Shown here: in pieces, positions 8,093 to 16,441 of the stretch
How positions within the stretch are numbered: position 1 is the stretch's first letter
Layout: the number at the start of each line of letters is the position of its first letter
NCBI GenBank assembly: GCA_016125275.1
Contig: WGMB01000017.1
Span: 62,001-126,000, forward strand
Direction of reading: 5' to 3'
Source: Acidobacteriota bacterium
GTDB taxonomy: Bacteria; Acidobacteriota; Terriglobia; Bryobacterales; UBA6623
Length of the DNA: 64,000 nucleotides
Position numbers and translations under genes: made by a program
Notes under the pieces: model-generated
What the model was told of the DNA's origin: nothing
Seen by the model: the letters and a program-made list of their open reading frames with translations, nothing else
The model's database searches: none

Positions 8093-9010
8093 CTAGAACT
8101 CCGTGAACCGGCGGAACTCTTCGAAGCGCTTCTCGATGTCGTCGCGAGTGAGCGTGCGCAGCCTGCCCACGCCGAACTGCTCGCAGCAGAAGCTGCCCAT
8201 CACCGAGCCGTAGATCATCGCCTTGCGCAGGTGCTGGTGCGAGGCGAAGCCGATGTCGTCCACGCCTTGCTCGGCAAGGTAGCCCATGAATCCGCCCGCG
8301 AACGAGTCGCCCGCCCCGGTCGGATCATACACCGTCTCGAGCAGGAAACCGGGGGCGATGAAGTACCCTTCCGGACGGAACAGGATCGCGCCGTACTCGC
8401 CGCGCTTGATCACGACCGTGTGCGGCCCCATGGCGTGGATCTTCTCGGCCGCGCGGCGCAGGTTGTACTCGCCGGAGAGCATCCGCGCCTCGCCGTCGTT
8501 GATGAGGATGAAGTCCCAGTTACGAATCGCTGCCTTCAGGTCGTCGAGGGCGCCTTCGATCCAGAAGTTCATCGTGTCGCCGCCGACGAACCGGGGATTC
8601 TTCATCTGCCCGTGCACCTGGCTCTGCAGGCTGGGGTGGATGTTGCCCAGGAACAGGTACGGAGAATCCTGGTAGGCGGCCGGCAATGACGGATTGAAGT
8701 CCGCGAAGACGTTCAGCTCGGTCTTGAGCGTCTCGCGCTCGTTCATGTCCGGCGAGTAGACGCCCTGCCAGAAGAACGTCTTGCCCCCGGGCACCTTCTC
8801 CAGCCCCTCGAGATCGATCTCGTGCTCCCGCAGCAGGGCTTCGTCCTCGCGATGAAAGTCCTCGCCAACGACGGCCACGACCTTCACGGACGTAAAGAAG
8901 CTGGCGGTCAGCGCGATGTACGTCCCCGCCCCGCCCAACATGCGATCGACTTTGCCATGCGGCGTTTCCACGCCGTCGTAGGCTACGGATCCAACGACAA
9001 CCAGTGACAT
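8093..9010 (-). CDS. PfkB-family carbohydrate or nucleoside kinase
   Basis: 305 residues. N-terminal VVVGSVAYDGVETP and LGGAGTYIALTASFF, and the C-terminal signature YDPTGAGDSFAGGFMGYL with catalytic Asp, define a ribokinase-fold kinase. An AAGGA Shine-Dalgarno sequence is 7 nt before the ATG at 9008-9010. It starts 15 nt after the methylthioadenosine phosphorylase stop, so the two are co-transcribed. The pairing suggests phosphorylation of ribose, methylthioribose or a nucleoside arising from methylthioadenosine turnover; this is inference, because PfkB substrates cannot be read from these motifs. Cytosolic. Confidence 0.78.
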   Translation of the reverse strand: MSLVVVGSVAYDGVETPHGKVDRMLGGAGTYIALTASFFTSVKVVAVVGEDFHREDEALLREHEIDLEGLEKVPGGKTFFWQGVYSPDMNERETLKTELNVFADFNPSLPAAYQDSPYLFLGNIHPSLQSQVHGQMKNPRFVGGDTMNFWIEGALDDLKAAIRNWDFILINDGEARMLSGEYNLRRAAEKIHAMGPHTVVIKRGEYGAILFRPEGYFIAPGFLLETVYDPTGAGDSFAGGFMGYLAEQGVDDIGFASHQHLRKAMIYGSVMGSFCCEQFGVGRLRTLTRDDIEKRFEEFRRFTEF

Positions 9011-9025
9011 GAATGATTCCTTTTC

Positions 9026-9877
9026 CTAGAGATATTTGCCGATCAGGCGAGCGTACTTTGCCCGTGAGGCGTCGGAGATCTTGGAGCGATCCGTGAGGAT
9101 CGAGTTGCTCAGAGCGTTGGCGAACGGGCTGGGACCGTCGGGAATGTTCTGGACGGCCTCGATAGCCACGGCCTGGGCGTTGGCGGCGTTCTTGGTCAGG
9201 TACTCGATCACCTGCTCCACCGTCACAGCGTCGTGCTCCTCGTGCCAGCAGTCGTAGTCGGTGACCATGGCGACGGTGGCGTACGACATCTCCGCCTCGC
9301 GGGCCAGCTTGGCCTCTTGCAGGTTCGTCATCCCGATGACGTCGAAGCCGCAGGCGCGGTGGAAGTTCGACTCCGCCAGCGTGGAGAACTGCGGCCCTTC
9401 CATGCAGCAGTAGGTGCCGCCGCGGCTGACCTTGACGCCGACCTTGCGGCAGGCGGCCTCGGCCACGTCGCCCAGGGTCTTGCAGACCGGGTGCGCGAAG
9501 GCCACGTGCACGACGACATCCTCGTCGAAGAAGGTCGAAGGCCGGCCCTTGGTCCGATCGAAGAACTGGTCGGGAATCACGAAGTCCAGCGGGGCCAGCT
9601 CTTCGCGCAGCGAACCGACCGCGCTAAACGACAAGAGCCACTCGACGCCCAGCTCCTTGAAGCCGTAAATGTTCGCTCGAAACGGCAAATTGGACGGATT
9701 GATGCGGTGGCCGCGGCCGTGGCGGGCCAAAAACACGACCTCGCGGCCGGCGATCGTGCCTTGGATGTAAGAATCCGAGGGCTCGCCCCAAGGGGTCTCC
9801 AGCCGCACTTCGCGCCGATTCTCGAGCGCGTCCATGTGATAGAGGCCGCTGCCTCCAATAATTCCAATCTTGGGCAT
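9026..9877 (-). CDS. mtnP: S-methyl-5'-thioadenosine phosphorylase
   Basis: 283 residues from the ATG at 9875-9877. PNP/MTAP family: IGIIGGSGLY, FLARHGRGHRINPSNLPFRAN, CMEGPQFSTLAES, GMTNLQEAKLAREAEM and TDYDCWH all match methylthioadenosine phosphorylase. It splits 5'-methylthioadenosine with phosphate to adenine and 5-methylthioribose 1-phosphate, recycling a by-product of polyamine and SAM metabolism. It leads an operon with the PfkB kinase and the DapF-fold gene. A TACCAT box 9 nt before the ATG suggests a very short leader. A longer reading in this frame runs into the divergent gene at 9933 and is not credible. Confidence 0.92.
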   Translation of the reverse strand: MPKIGIIGGSGLYHMDALENRREVRLETPWGEPSDSYIQGTIAGREVVFLARHGRGHRINPSNLPFRANIYGFKELGVEWLLSFSAVGSLREELAPLDFVIPDQFFDRTKGRPSTFFDEDVVVHVAFAHPVCKTLGDVAEAACRKVGVKVSRGGTYCCMEGPQFSTLAESNFHRACGFDVIGMTNLQEAKLAREAEMSYATVAMVTDYDCWHEEHDAVTVEQVIEYLTKNAANAQAVAIEAVQNIPDGPSPFANALSNSILTDRSKISDASRAKYARLIGKYL

Positions 9878-9916
9878 GAAGTACCCATGGTAACCCGGCG
9901 GGCCGGCCGTTCGGTG

Positions 9917-9922
9917 TATACT
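9917..9922 (+). promoter_or_regulatory. -10 box (TATACT) of the NHL-propeller gene
   Basis: TATACT lies 10 nt before the ATG at 9933, giving a predicted leader of only a few bases. No clear -35 hexamer is seen and there is no ribosome binding site. Confidence 0.5.
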
Positions 9923-9932
9923 GCCCGGCGCC

Positions 9933-10886
9933 ATGCGTCTCGCCACGCCCGCCCTGCTCCTGCTCGCCTCCGCCGGCCTGTTCGGCCAGCAACAGTCCGG
10001 CCCGCGCGCCGAAGACAACACACGCCTGCTGCTGGAACGAGTGGCCGCAGCCCCCAAGCTGCCCCTGGAGCAGGACCGCATCCGGCTGCAGCCGCCAATG
10101 GCCGGATGGAAAGTCGAGATGGTCTCGTCAGTCGCGGTCGGCCCGGACGGCGTGCACTATCTGCTGCAGAGAGGCCCGGACGCCGATCCGGTGGTCGCCG
10201 TCAACGCGCAAGGCCGCGTGTTGCGGTCGTGGGGCGCGGGGCTCTACACGATCCCCCACAGCATCCGCGTGGCGCCCAACGGGAACGTCTGGACGGTGGA
10301 CTCCGGCAGTTCCCAGGTCTACGAATTCAGCCCGCTCGGGGAGCAGTTGCTGCACATCGACGTGGGCGAGATGCCGGAGAAGGCCAGCGCCTTCCGCGGG
10401 ACCGCCGACATCGCCTTCGCGCCCGACGGCAATCTGCTCATCGCCGACGGCTACGGCAACGCCCGCATCCTGGAATACACCCCGACCGGGCAGCGCGTTC
10501 GCGAGTTCGGGCGCCCCGGCACGGGCCCGGGAGAGCTCAACCTGCCGCACGCGGTGGCGGTGGACGAGCGCGGGGTGATCTACGTCGGCGACAGGGAGAA
10601 CGGCCGGGTGCAGCGCTTCACGCGCGAGGGCCGCTACATCGACCAGTGGGACGGACTCGGCAAGACCTACTGCCTCCAGCTCGACGGCGACTCCATCTGG
10701 CTGGCGTCGCACCGCGTGGACGAGCCCAACGGCTCGCTCGGCTGGATCCTCCGGCTGGATCGCGAAACGGGAAAGGTCCTCGGTCTGGTCTCTTCGCCGG
10801 GCACCCACTCGATCACCCTGAACGCCGCCGGAGAGCCTATCACCGGTAATCGGCCGGACCAGGTGCTGTGGTTCCGCGCGAAGTAG
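9933..10886 (+). CDS. Secreted NHL-repeat six-bladed beta-propeller protein
   Basis: 317 residues with a Sec signal peptide (MRLATPALLLLASAGLFGQ). The body has NHL-type blades, each with a form of GPDGxxY or PDGNLLIADGYGNARI, followed by GRPGTGPGELNLPHAVAVD, which is typical of NHL repeats and of the lyase domain of peptidyl-glycine amidating enzymes. It is most likely a periplasmic or extracellular binding protein; an amidating-lyase activity cannot be claimed from sequence. It is divergent from mtnP with a 55-bp gap and has its own leaderless-type promoter. Confidence 0.78.
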   Translation: MRLATPALLLLASAGLFGQQQSGPRAEDNTRLLLERVAAAPKLPLEQDRIRLQPPMAGWKVEMVSSVAVGPDGVHYLLQRGPDADPVVAVNAQGRVLRSWGAGLYTIPHSIRVAPNGNVWTVDSGSSQVYEFSPLGEQLLHIDVGEMPEKASAFRGTADIAFAPDGNLLIADGYGNARILEYTPTGQRVREFGRPGTGPGELNLPHAVAVDERGVIYVGDRENGRVQRFTREGRYIDQWDGLGKTYCLQLDGDSIWLASHRVDEPNGSLGWILRLDRETGKVLGLVSSPGTHSITLNAAGEPITGNRPDQVLWFRAK

Positions 10887-10890
10887 GCGG

Positions 10891-11949
10891 TCATTCCGGC
10901 GTCGATCCGTCCCCGGCGTGGTCCGGGTGGCGACGGCGAATCTCGTCGAGATCCCAGTCAGGGATCCGCAGGAAGATGTCCACCAACTGGGGATCGAACT
11001 GTCGGTCGGACTCCTGGGCGATGAGAGCCTTGGCGGTGTGGATGCTCTGCGCCGGACGGTAGGGCCGATCCGACGTGATGGCGTCGAAGGTGTCGACGAT
11101 CGCGAACATGCGCGCGGCCAGCGGGATCTGTTCCGCGATCAGCCCCTGGGGATAACCCAAGCCGTCCCAGCGCTCGTGGTGCCCATAGACGACGGCGGCC
11201 TCCTCGTGCAGCTCCGCGAAGGGTTCCATCAGGCGACGTCCGATCGAGGGATGGCTACGCATCACGCGCCACTCGTCCTCGGTCAGCGGCCCCGGCTTGA
11301 GCAGGATGTTGCGGGGAATGCCGATCTTGCCGATATCGTGCAGCAGAGCGCCGAGCTCCACGCGGTTGAGCGTCTCCTCCGACAACCCGCAGTGCACGCC
11401 GAAGTGGCGGCACAGCGCGGCCACGCGCTTGGAGTGTTGGAACGTCTCGTAGCGGCGAAAGCCGAGGCTGCGGAAGATCGTCCGGATCGGCTCGCTCGCC
11501 AGGGGGTCGGACCGGTTAGCCAGGTACTGCTCGAGGGCGCGCTGGATGGCAGCCTCTTCCTGACGCGTATCATGTTGCAGGTACTTGCCGACCGTGGTCA
11601 GCACGTCCGCCGGACGCACCGGTTTCTTGAGATAGTCGTCGGCGCCGTACTCGAGCGCTTCGATGGCCAGCGCCAGCTCATAGAGGCCGGAGATGAGCAC
11701 GACCGGCAAGTTGGGCCGGGTCCGCTTGGCGCTGGACAGCAGCTCGAGGCCGCCCATGCCGGGCATCCGGATGTCGGTCAGCAGTAGGTCCGCCGGCTGG
11801 TCCGGCCGCCCGAGGTACTCCAAGGCTTCGGCACTGACGCCGAAGCACTCGGTCCTGTAGCCTTCGAAGCTCAGCACCGCCGACAGGTAGTCTCGAATCG
11901 GTTCGTCATCGTCGACGACCAACACCGTACTAGCGGATTCCGAAGGCAT
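10891..11949 (-). CDS. Response regulator with HD-GYP domain (c-di-GMP phosphodiesterase type)
   Basis: 352 residues. Residues about 8-125 form a receiver domain: VVDDDEP acidic pocket, phospho-acceptor Asp in LLTDIRMPG, and conserved Lys in DYLKKPVRP. Residues about 165-330 form an HD-GYP domain with LLHDIGKIGIP, HHERWDGLGYPQGL and DTFDAITSDRPYR, all metal-binding and GYP signature residues intact. RpfG-type proteins of this layout hydrolyse c-di-GMP when phosphorylated by a partner kinase. No kinase is adjacent; the nearest histidine kinase in the window is at 45220. The gene converges on the NHL-propeller gene with 4 bases between stops. Confidence 0.88.
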   Translation of the reverse strand: MPSESASTVLVVDDDEPIRDYLSAVLSFEGYRTECFGVSAEALEYLGRPDQPADLLLTDIRMPGMGGLELLSSAKRTRPNLPVVLISGLYELALAIEALEYGADDYLKKPVRPADVLTTVGKYLQHDTRQEEAAIQRALEQYLANRSDPLASEPIRTIFRSLGFRRYETFQHSKRVAALCRHFGVHCGLSEETLNRVELGALLHDIGKIGIPRNILLKPGPLTEDEWRVMRSHPSIGRRLMEPFAELHEEAAVVYGHHERWDGLGYPQGLIAEQIPLAARMFAIVDTFDAITSDRPYRPAQSIHTAKALIAQESDRQFDPQLVDIFLRIPDWDLDEIRRRHPDHAGDGSTPE

Positions 11950-11989
11950 GGCGACTCACAGCTCATATCGGCTGGGCCGCCTAGTTTTT

Positions 11990-13057
11990 TCAGGCCAGTT
12001 CCGCGAGAACCGCAGCGGCAACGGCGGCCGTTCCCGCGTTTCCGCCCAGATCGGCCGGAAGCGCTTCGCCCTTGGCGAGCACGGCGGCCACGGCCGCTTC
12101 CACGTCGCGGGCCGCCTCGGGAGCGCCCAGGAAGTCGAGCATCATCCAGACGCTCAGGATCATCGCCAGGGGATTGGCGACGCCTTGGCCTGCAATGTCG
12201 GGCGCGGAACCGTGCACGGGCTCGAACATCGACGGGCCTTTCCCGGTCGGGTCCAGGTTCGAGCTCGGCGCCAAACCCATCGAACCGGTCAGCATGGCCG
12301 ACAGGTCGCTGAGAATGTCTCCGAACAAATTCGACCCGACGACGACGTCAAAAGATTCCGGGCGGCGGACGAAGTTCATCGCTGCGGCGTCCACCAGCAA
12401 CGATTCCGTCTCGATGTCAGGAAACTCTTCGGATACGGCGGCAAAACAGCGATCCCAAAGCACCATCGAATAGCCCTGGGCGTTCGACTTGGTGATGGAC
12501 GCGACGCGCTTCTTGCCGTTGCGCCGGCGGGCCAGCTCGAAGGCGTGCCGGATGATCCGCTCGCAGCCCTTGCGGGTAAAGACCGACGTCTGGATGGCCA
12601 CCTCGTCGGGAAAGTCTCGATACAGGAAGCCGCCGATCTGCGAATACTCGCCCTCGGTGTTTTCCCGCACCACGACCATGTCGATGGAGCCGGCCGCCTT
12701 GTCAGCCAGCGGCGAACGGACCCCGGCGTAGAGCTTCGCGGGCCGCTCGCAGGCGAACTGGTCGAAGGCGCGCCGAATGGGCAACAGCAGACCGTTGAGC
12801 GTGACGTTGTCCTGCACCTTGGGATGGCCGATGGCCCCGAGCAGGATGGCGTCCAGCGGACGCAGTTGCTCGATGGCGTCCTCGGGCATCATCCGGCCGT
12901 GCTGGAAGTAGTAATCCGTGCCCCAGTCGAAAGCGACCTTCTCGAACGTGAGGTCGTACTTGGCGGAAACGACGTCGAGGACTTCGAGCGCCGGCGGCAT
13001 GACCTCACGGCCGATGCCGTCGCCCGGCAGAACAGCGATACGGAAAGCGGTAGCCAT
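11990..13057 (-). CDS. Tartrate/D-malate dehydrogenase-like beta-decarboxylating dehydrogenase
   Basis: 355 residues of the isocitrate/isopropylmalate dehydrogenase family. PGDGIGREV, VVRENTEGEYSQIGG, KSNAQGYSM, VVVGSNLFGDILSDL and FEPVHGSAPDIAGQGVANP are present. The YYFQHGRMMPED segment and VRENTEGEYS resemble TtuC/DmlA (tartrate dehydrogenase, D-malate dehydrogenase) more closely than LeuB. The likely reaction is NAD-dependent oxidation and decarboxylation of a D-malate-like 2-hydroxy diacid in the cytosol. It could still serve in leucine synthesis, but no leuCD lies nearby. A GACAAT box sits 6 nt before the ATG, so the transcript is probably leaderless. Confidence 0.78.
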   Translation of the reverse strand: MATAFRIAVLPGDGIGREVMPPALEVLDVVSAKYDLTFEKVAFDWGTDYYFQHGRMMPEDAIEQLRPLDAILLGAIGHPKVQDNVTLNGLLLPIRRAFDQFACERPAKLYAGVRSPLADKAAGSIDMVVVRENTEGEYSQIGGFLYRDFPDEVAIQTSVFTRKGCERIIRHAFELARRRNGKKRVASITKSNAQGYSMVLWDRCFAAVSEEFPDIETESLLVDAAAMNFVRRPESFDVVVGSNLFGDILSDLSAMLTGSMGLAPSSNLDPTGKGPSMFEPVHGSAPDIAGQGVANPLAMILSVWMMLDFLGAPEAARDVEAAVAAVLAKGEALPADLGGNAGTAAVAAAVLAELA

Positions 13058-13063
13058 CGGGCC

Positions 13064-13069
13064 ATTGTC
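13064..13069 (-). promoter_or_regulatory. -10 box (GACAAT) of the dehydrogenase gene
   Basis: GACAAT on the minus strand is exactly 6 nt before the ATG at 13057, placing +1 at or near the start codon. No Shine-Dalgarno sequence and no clear -35 hexamer are seen. Confidence 0.45.
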
Positions 13070-13096
13070 CCATGCCCCGGCGCGCGGCTGGGGCCC

Positions 13097-13336
13097 TCAC
13101 AGCCGGGGAAACAGGAAGCGGATCGCGCCGTAGACCATGACGCAGATCCAGAAGTCCACCGCCAGGCCCGGGTCGTACTCGAAAGGCCTGTGCTTGATCG
13201 CGCGCGGCAGGTCGTCAATGATCGCGTAGTAGATGACGTTGCCCAGCAGGACGGACAGCAGGGAGCGTTTCCAGCCCACTCCGGGAAGCTTGAAGCGTCT
13301 GCGCTCCGGTTCCGGCGGCTGGCCCGAGCTATCCAC
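13097..13336 (-). CDS. Small hypothetical membrane protein
   Basis: 79 residues with a GTG start (13334-13336). A charged Pro/Arg-rich N-terminus is followed by two hydrophobic segments (around residues 24-40 and 60-76) joined by a polar DDLPRAIKHRPFEYDPG loop, suggesting a two-helix inner-membrane protein. It lies 9 nt downstream of manC on the same strand and is probably the last gene of the lepB-manC unit. No family is recognised and no function is proposed. Confidence 0.55.
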   Translation of the reverse strand: MDSSGQPPEPERRRFKLPGVGWKRSLLSVLLGNVIYYAIIDDLPRAIKHRPFEYDPGLAVDFWICVMVYGAIRFLFPRL

Positions 13337-13345
13337 CAGGCGTCT

Positions 13346-14431
13346 CTAGAGCAGGGAGTCCCAGCCGGCCTTTTCGAGCCCCTTGACCACCGCGGAGACC
13401 TTCTGCGACTGGCTCCGCGGACAAATCAGCAGCGCGTCCTTGGTGTCGACGACGACCAAATCCTCCACACCGACCAGGGCGACCAGCTTACCGGCGGGCG
13501 CGTCGACAAAGTTGCCCCGGGCGTCGAGCAGTTCGACCGCTCCGTGGCCGGCGTTGCCGTCCTGGTCCTTGTGAGCCAGCGAATACACGGCTTCCCAACT
13601 ACCCACGTCGCTCCAACCGAAGTCCTTGCACGGGAATCCCACGATGTTGTCGGCGTGCTCCAGGATGCCGTAGTCGATCGAGAGGTTCTCGCACTGCGGA
13701 TAGAGCTGCCGGAGCGAGCGGTAGAAGCCGCGCGAGCCCAGGCGCGGCAGGCCCGACAGGGCCTCGACCGTCTTGGGCATGTACTGGTCGAAGGCAGCCT
13801 GCACGGTGGAGGCGCGCCAGAGGAACTGTCCGCTGTTCCAGCAGTAGTTGCCGGCGTCGACGAACTCGATGGCGCGCTCGGCGTTGGGCTTCTCCTCGAA
13901 CTTCAAGACCTTGACGGCCTTGTTTCCGCCGGCCTTGGTTCCCTCGGGGAACTGAATATAGCCGTAGCCCGTGTCAGGCCAGCGCGGCTCGATGCCGAGC
14001 ACGACCAAGTGCGGGTGCGCGGCCGCCTCGGCGCCGGCCTTGCGGATGATCTCCAAGTAGGCGGGCTCGTCGGCGATCAGATGGTCGGACGGGAAAACGG
14101 CCATCACCGCATCCGGGTCGCGCTCCCTCAGCAGCCGGGCGGCCAGGGCGATGCAGGGGCCGGTATTACGCTGCAGCGGCTCGGCGATGATCTGGCGGGG
14201 AGGCACTTCCGGCAATTGCCGACGGATGCGCAGCCGCAGCAGATCGTTGGTGAAGACCCAGACGCGGTCCGGCGGAATCAGCGGCCGCAGCCGGTCCACC
14301 GCCTGCTGCAACAGGGTCCTCTCGCCGACGACAGGCAGGAGCTGCTTCGGCCTGCGGGCCCGGCTCTTGGGCCAGAAGCGCGTACCGCGACCTCCGGCCA
14401 GAATCACCGCATGCAACTGGGGCGTCTTCAT
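13346..14431 (-). CDS. manC: Mannose-1-phosphate guanylyltransferase
   Basis: 361 residues. The N-terminal nucleotidyltransferase signature ILAGGRGTRFWPKSRARRPKQ, the FPSDH motif, GYGYI and KFEEKPNAERA identify GDP-mannose pyrophosphorylase. It makes GDP-mannose from mannose 1-phosphate and GTP for surface polysaccharide and glycoconjugate synthesis. The protein is shorter than bifunctional ManC/AlgA enzymes and lacks the C-terminal cupin isomerase, so only the transferase activity is expected. Its ATG (14429-14431) overlaps the lepB stop by 4 bases, indicating translational coupling. Confidence 0.88.
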   Translation of the reverse strand: MKTPQLHAVILAGGRGTRFWPKSRARRPKQLLPVVGERTLLQQAVDRLRPLIPPDRVWVFTNDLLRLRIRRQLPEVPPRQIIAEPLQRNTGPCIALAARLLRERDPDAVMAVFPSDHLIADEPAYLEIIRKAGAEAAAHPHLVVLGIEPRWPDTGYGYIQFPEGTKAGGNKAVKVLKFEEKPNAERAIEFVDAGNYCWNSGQFLWRASTVQAAFDQYMPKTVEALSGLPRLGSRGFYRSLRQLYPQCENLSIDYGILEHADNIVGFPCKDFGWSDVGSWEAVYSLAHKDQDGNAGHGAVELLDARGNFVDAPAGKLVALVGVEDLVVVDTKDALLICPRSQSQKVSAVVKGLEKAGWDSLL

Positions 14432-15249
14432 TGCCGTTCGAGCGGGAAGGGATGGATCAAGTGGAATGTCCGCGCCCAGCGCGTCTTTCCGAAGAAGTTG
14501 AACAGCACGTCCTGCAGGTGCGCCACCGAGACGCTGGAGTCTTCCAGGTGCGACGTCGGGGCGTCGTAGGACCAGTAGACGATCAACGGCTTGCCGATGA
14601 TGTTCTCGCGCGGCACGAAACCCCAGTAGCGGCTGTCGAGCGAGAGATCGCGGTTGTCTCCCAACGCAAAGAAATTGCCATCGGGCACCACGAGCTCGCC
14701 GTTTTCCACGTGCTTGCGCAGCATCTCATGTGCGGGCGGGTAGACCTGCGGATCGGGCGCTGCCGGGAAGTTGTCGCGGTAGTCGAGGGTGTAGTCCGTC
14801 TTGTGGACGACGTAAGGCTCCTCGATCTGCTTGCCGTTGAGGAAGACTTGCTTGTCCACGATGCGCAGCCGGTCGCCCGGCACGCCGATCACCCGCTTCA
14901 CGAACGTCTGCGAGAGATCGATCGGGTAGCGGAAGACGATCACGTCGCCGCGCTGCGGTTCTTCGTAAGGCAGCAGCATGCTGCCGACGGCGTCCGACGG
15001 GGCATAGGAGAGCTTGTCCACCAGCAGGTGATCGCCGATGAGCAGCGAGTCTTCCATCGATCCGGTCGGAATCACGAACGCCTGAACCAGCGTGGTGGTG
15101 CCGAACAACAACAACAAAATCGTGACAGTCCACTCGGCGACGAATCCGCGAGGACGCGCTTCATCGATGGGCTGCGCGGCAGGCGGGGCCGCGTCAGCCG
15201 GCAGCGCGACCGGCTCGGCCGTTGGGTTCTTGGTCAAGGTCTTCCCCAT
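14428..15249 (-). CDS. lepB: Signal peptidase I
   Basis: 273 residues. After a Pro/Ala-rich cytosolic N-terminus comes one membrane helix (about 38-58), then PTGSMEDSL with nucleophile Ser64, and QTFVKRVIGVPGD with general base Lys118. FFALGDNRDLSLDSRYWG is box E. It removes signal peptides from Sec and Tat substrates at the periplasmic face of the inner membrane. It is the first gene of the lepB-manC-13097 unit, with a promoter upstream (TTGGTC-N17-TAGAAT). No second lepB is in the window. Confidence 0.92.
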   Translation of the reverse strand: MGKTLTKNPTAEPVALPADAAPPAAQPIDEARPRGFVAEWTVTILLLLFGTTTLVQAFVIPTGSMEDSLLIGDHLLVDKLSYAPSDAVGSMLLPYEEPQRGDVIVFRYPIDLSQTFVKRVIGVPGDRLRIVDKQVFLNGKQIEEPYVVHKTDYTLDYRDNFPAAPDPQVYPPAHEMLRKHVENGELVVPDGNFFALGDNRDLSLDSRYWGFVPRENIIGKPLIVYWSYDAPTSHLEDSSVSVAHLQDVLFNFFGKTRWARTFHLIHPFPLERQ

Positions 15250-15279
15250 GGCAGGTGGTGATATCTCGCGAAGTCCCTC

Positions 15280-15308
15280 ATTCTACCCGAATGGATTGGA
15301 CGGACCAA
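15280..15308 (-). promoter_or_regulatory. Sigma70-type promoter of lepB
   Basis: On the minus strand TTGGTC (15303-15308), a 17-nt spacer and TAGAAT (15280-15285) precede the lepB ATG with a leader of about 24-30 nt. This is one of the more conventional promoters in the window. Confidence 0.55.
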
Positions 15309-15335
15309 CGCGCCGCCGGTGAGTCACACAGAGGA

Positions 15336-15368
15336 AACAGAAAGGCGGGCGCCGCAACGCCCGCCTGC
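15336..15368 (-). terminator. Rho-independent terminator after the PT-repeat protein gene
   Basis: A perfect 8-bp stem GGCGGGCG/CGCCCGCC (15344-15351 and 15358-15365) with a 6-nt loop is followed on the minus strand by TTTCTGTTT. It lies just downstream of the stop at 15394. Confidence 0.75.
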
Positions 15369-15393
15369 TTTCCGGTTTCGGTCGGGCGGGCGG

Positions 15394-16215
15394 TTAGACT
15401 CCCGGCGGCGTGGACGAGCCCTCGCTGGGCGTCTGGTCCGTCGGCGTTTCGTCCGTGGGCGTTTCGTCCGTCGGAGTCTCGTCCGTCGGCGGCTCCTCGG
15501 TCGGCGGTTCTTCGGTCGGCGGTTCTTCAGTCGGGGGCTCGTCGCCCTGGATCTCGTCGATGTCCGCCTGGATGGACATGAGCATCGTAATGATCTGGCT
15601 TAGTTGCCGGCGCGTGAGCCGATCGTTTGTCTCCGCCCCGTAGTGCAGTTTGCCGACGGCTTCGCCGGCCGGCACGGCCTCGGACATCAGGGCCAACGAA
15701 TAGGAGCCCGGCGAGCGGGCGATCGCCACCGCCATCTGGATCTCCATATCCGTGCTCAACTGCGTCATCCCGGTGATGCCGGAGGCTGCGGACTGCAGCA
15801 CCCGCGGCGAAATGCTCAAGTCGAGCGTCGGAGTCGTCGAATCTCCGGGCATGCGGATCTCAGCGCCAGTGAGGCTCACCACGGAACCCAGGGCCAGATC
15901 GAGGTCGGCCATCGTTCGCACCGTCACCGCGGTGATGTCCGACGCGTCGATCGTCGAGCCGCCGTCGTCCACGAATCCCAGGAAGCGGTCGAAGGCGTCC
16001 GACGCTCCCTCCGCACTGTCGTCTTCCAGGTCGGCCTGGAAGTAGAAGTCCATATCAATCGTTACCCGTCCACTCAGCGCTCCGCCGGCAGGCAAAGCCC
16101 CGTTCGCGCCGGAAACGTCGGCGACCAGCGTCACGGTCTGCCGGTTGGTCGGCTGGGCAAGAAGCGCCAAGGGCAAGGCCGCTGTCAGCAAGGACACAGC
16201 GAGTGTCTTTCTCAT
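15394..16215 (-). CDS. Secreted protein with C-terminal Pro-Thr-acidic tandem repeats
   Basis: 273 residues. The start is set by GGAGA at a suitable distance before the ATG at 16213-16215 and by a signal peptide (MRKTLAVSLLTAALPLALLAQ). Residues about 25-215 form an unrecognised beta-rich globular part with several acidic patches (FQADLEDDSAE, FVDDGGS) and a LTRRQLSQIITMLMSIQADIDEIQ helix. The tail (226-264) is a run of EEPPT then DETPT pentapeptides, a flexible spacer of the kind found in cell-envelope proteins. No enzyme motif is seen. It has its own strong terminator. Confidence 0.7.
   Translation of the reverse strand: MRKTLAVSLLTAALPLALLAQPTNRQTVTLVADVSGANGALPAGGALSGRVTIDMDFYFQADLEDDSAEGASDAFDRFLGFVDDGGSTIDASDITAVTVRTMADLDLALGSVVSLTGAEIRMPGDSTTPTLDLSISPRVLQSAASGITGMTQLSTDMEIQMAVAIARSPGSYSLALMSEAVPAGEAVGKLHYGAETNDRLTRRQLSQIITMLMSIQADIDEIQGDEPPTEEPPTEEPPTEEPPTDETPTDETPTDETPTDQTPSEGSSTPPGV
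15424..15540 (-). repeat. 15-nt in-frame tandem repeat coding for EEPPT/DETPT units
   Basis: About eight consecutive 15-nt units encode three to four EEPPT copies followed by three DETPT copies and a degenerate DQTPS. The blocks of identical units suggest recent expansion by slippage or unequal recombination. Confidence 0.8.
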
Positions 16216-16403
16216 GTGGAATCGTCTCCTGTCGAGTTGTCGGCCCGCGAACAAGAAAAGCGGGGCGCGGGCTGGGCCCACACCCGGCCGCGCTCCGGGC
16301 GCGCTGCTGTGTTGGGACGCTGGAGGGGGGAACAGGAGGCGGCTGGAAGCGTTACCCGGACCCCGGCGGGGCAGGTGAGGTTCCGTACCCGCAGCAAGGC
16401 CCC

Positions 16404-16437
16404 GAACACGGCCGACACCGCGGCCGGGGCCCCGGGG
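16404..16437. other. Strong GC hairpin between the PT-repeat gene and the ArsR-fusion gene
   Basis: GGCCCCG and CGGGGCC flank a 20-nt interior that can itself pair (CGGCC with GGCCG). It lies just downstream of the ArsR-fusion stop at 16442 but has no U-tract, so a role in termination is uncertain. The rest of 16216-16441 shows no convincing gene. Confidence 0.35.
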
Positions 16438-16441
16438 AAGC

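Noticed and set aside
11990-13057. LeuB (3-isopropylmalate dehydrogenase)
   Set aside because: YYFQHGRMMPED, VRENTEGEYS and the overall pattern are closer to TtuC/DmlA; no leuA, leuC or leuD is nearby. LeuB function is not excluded.
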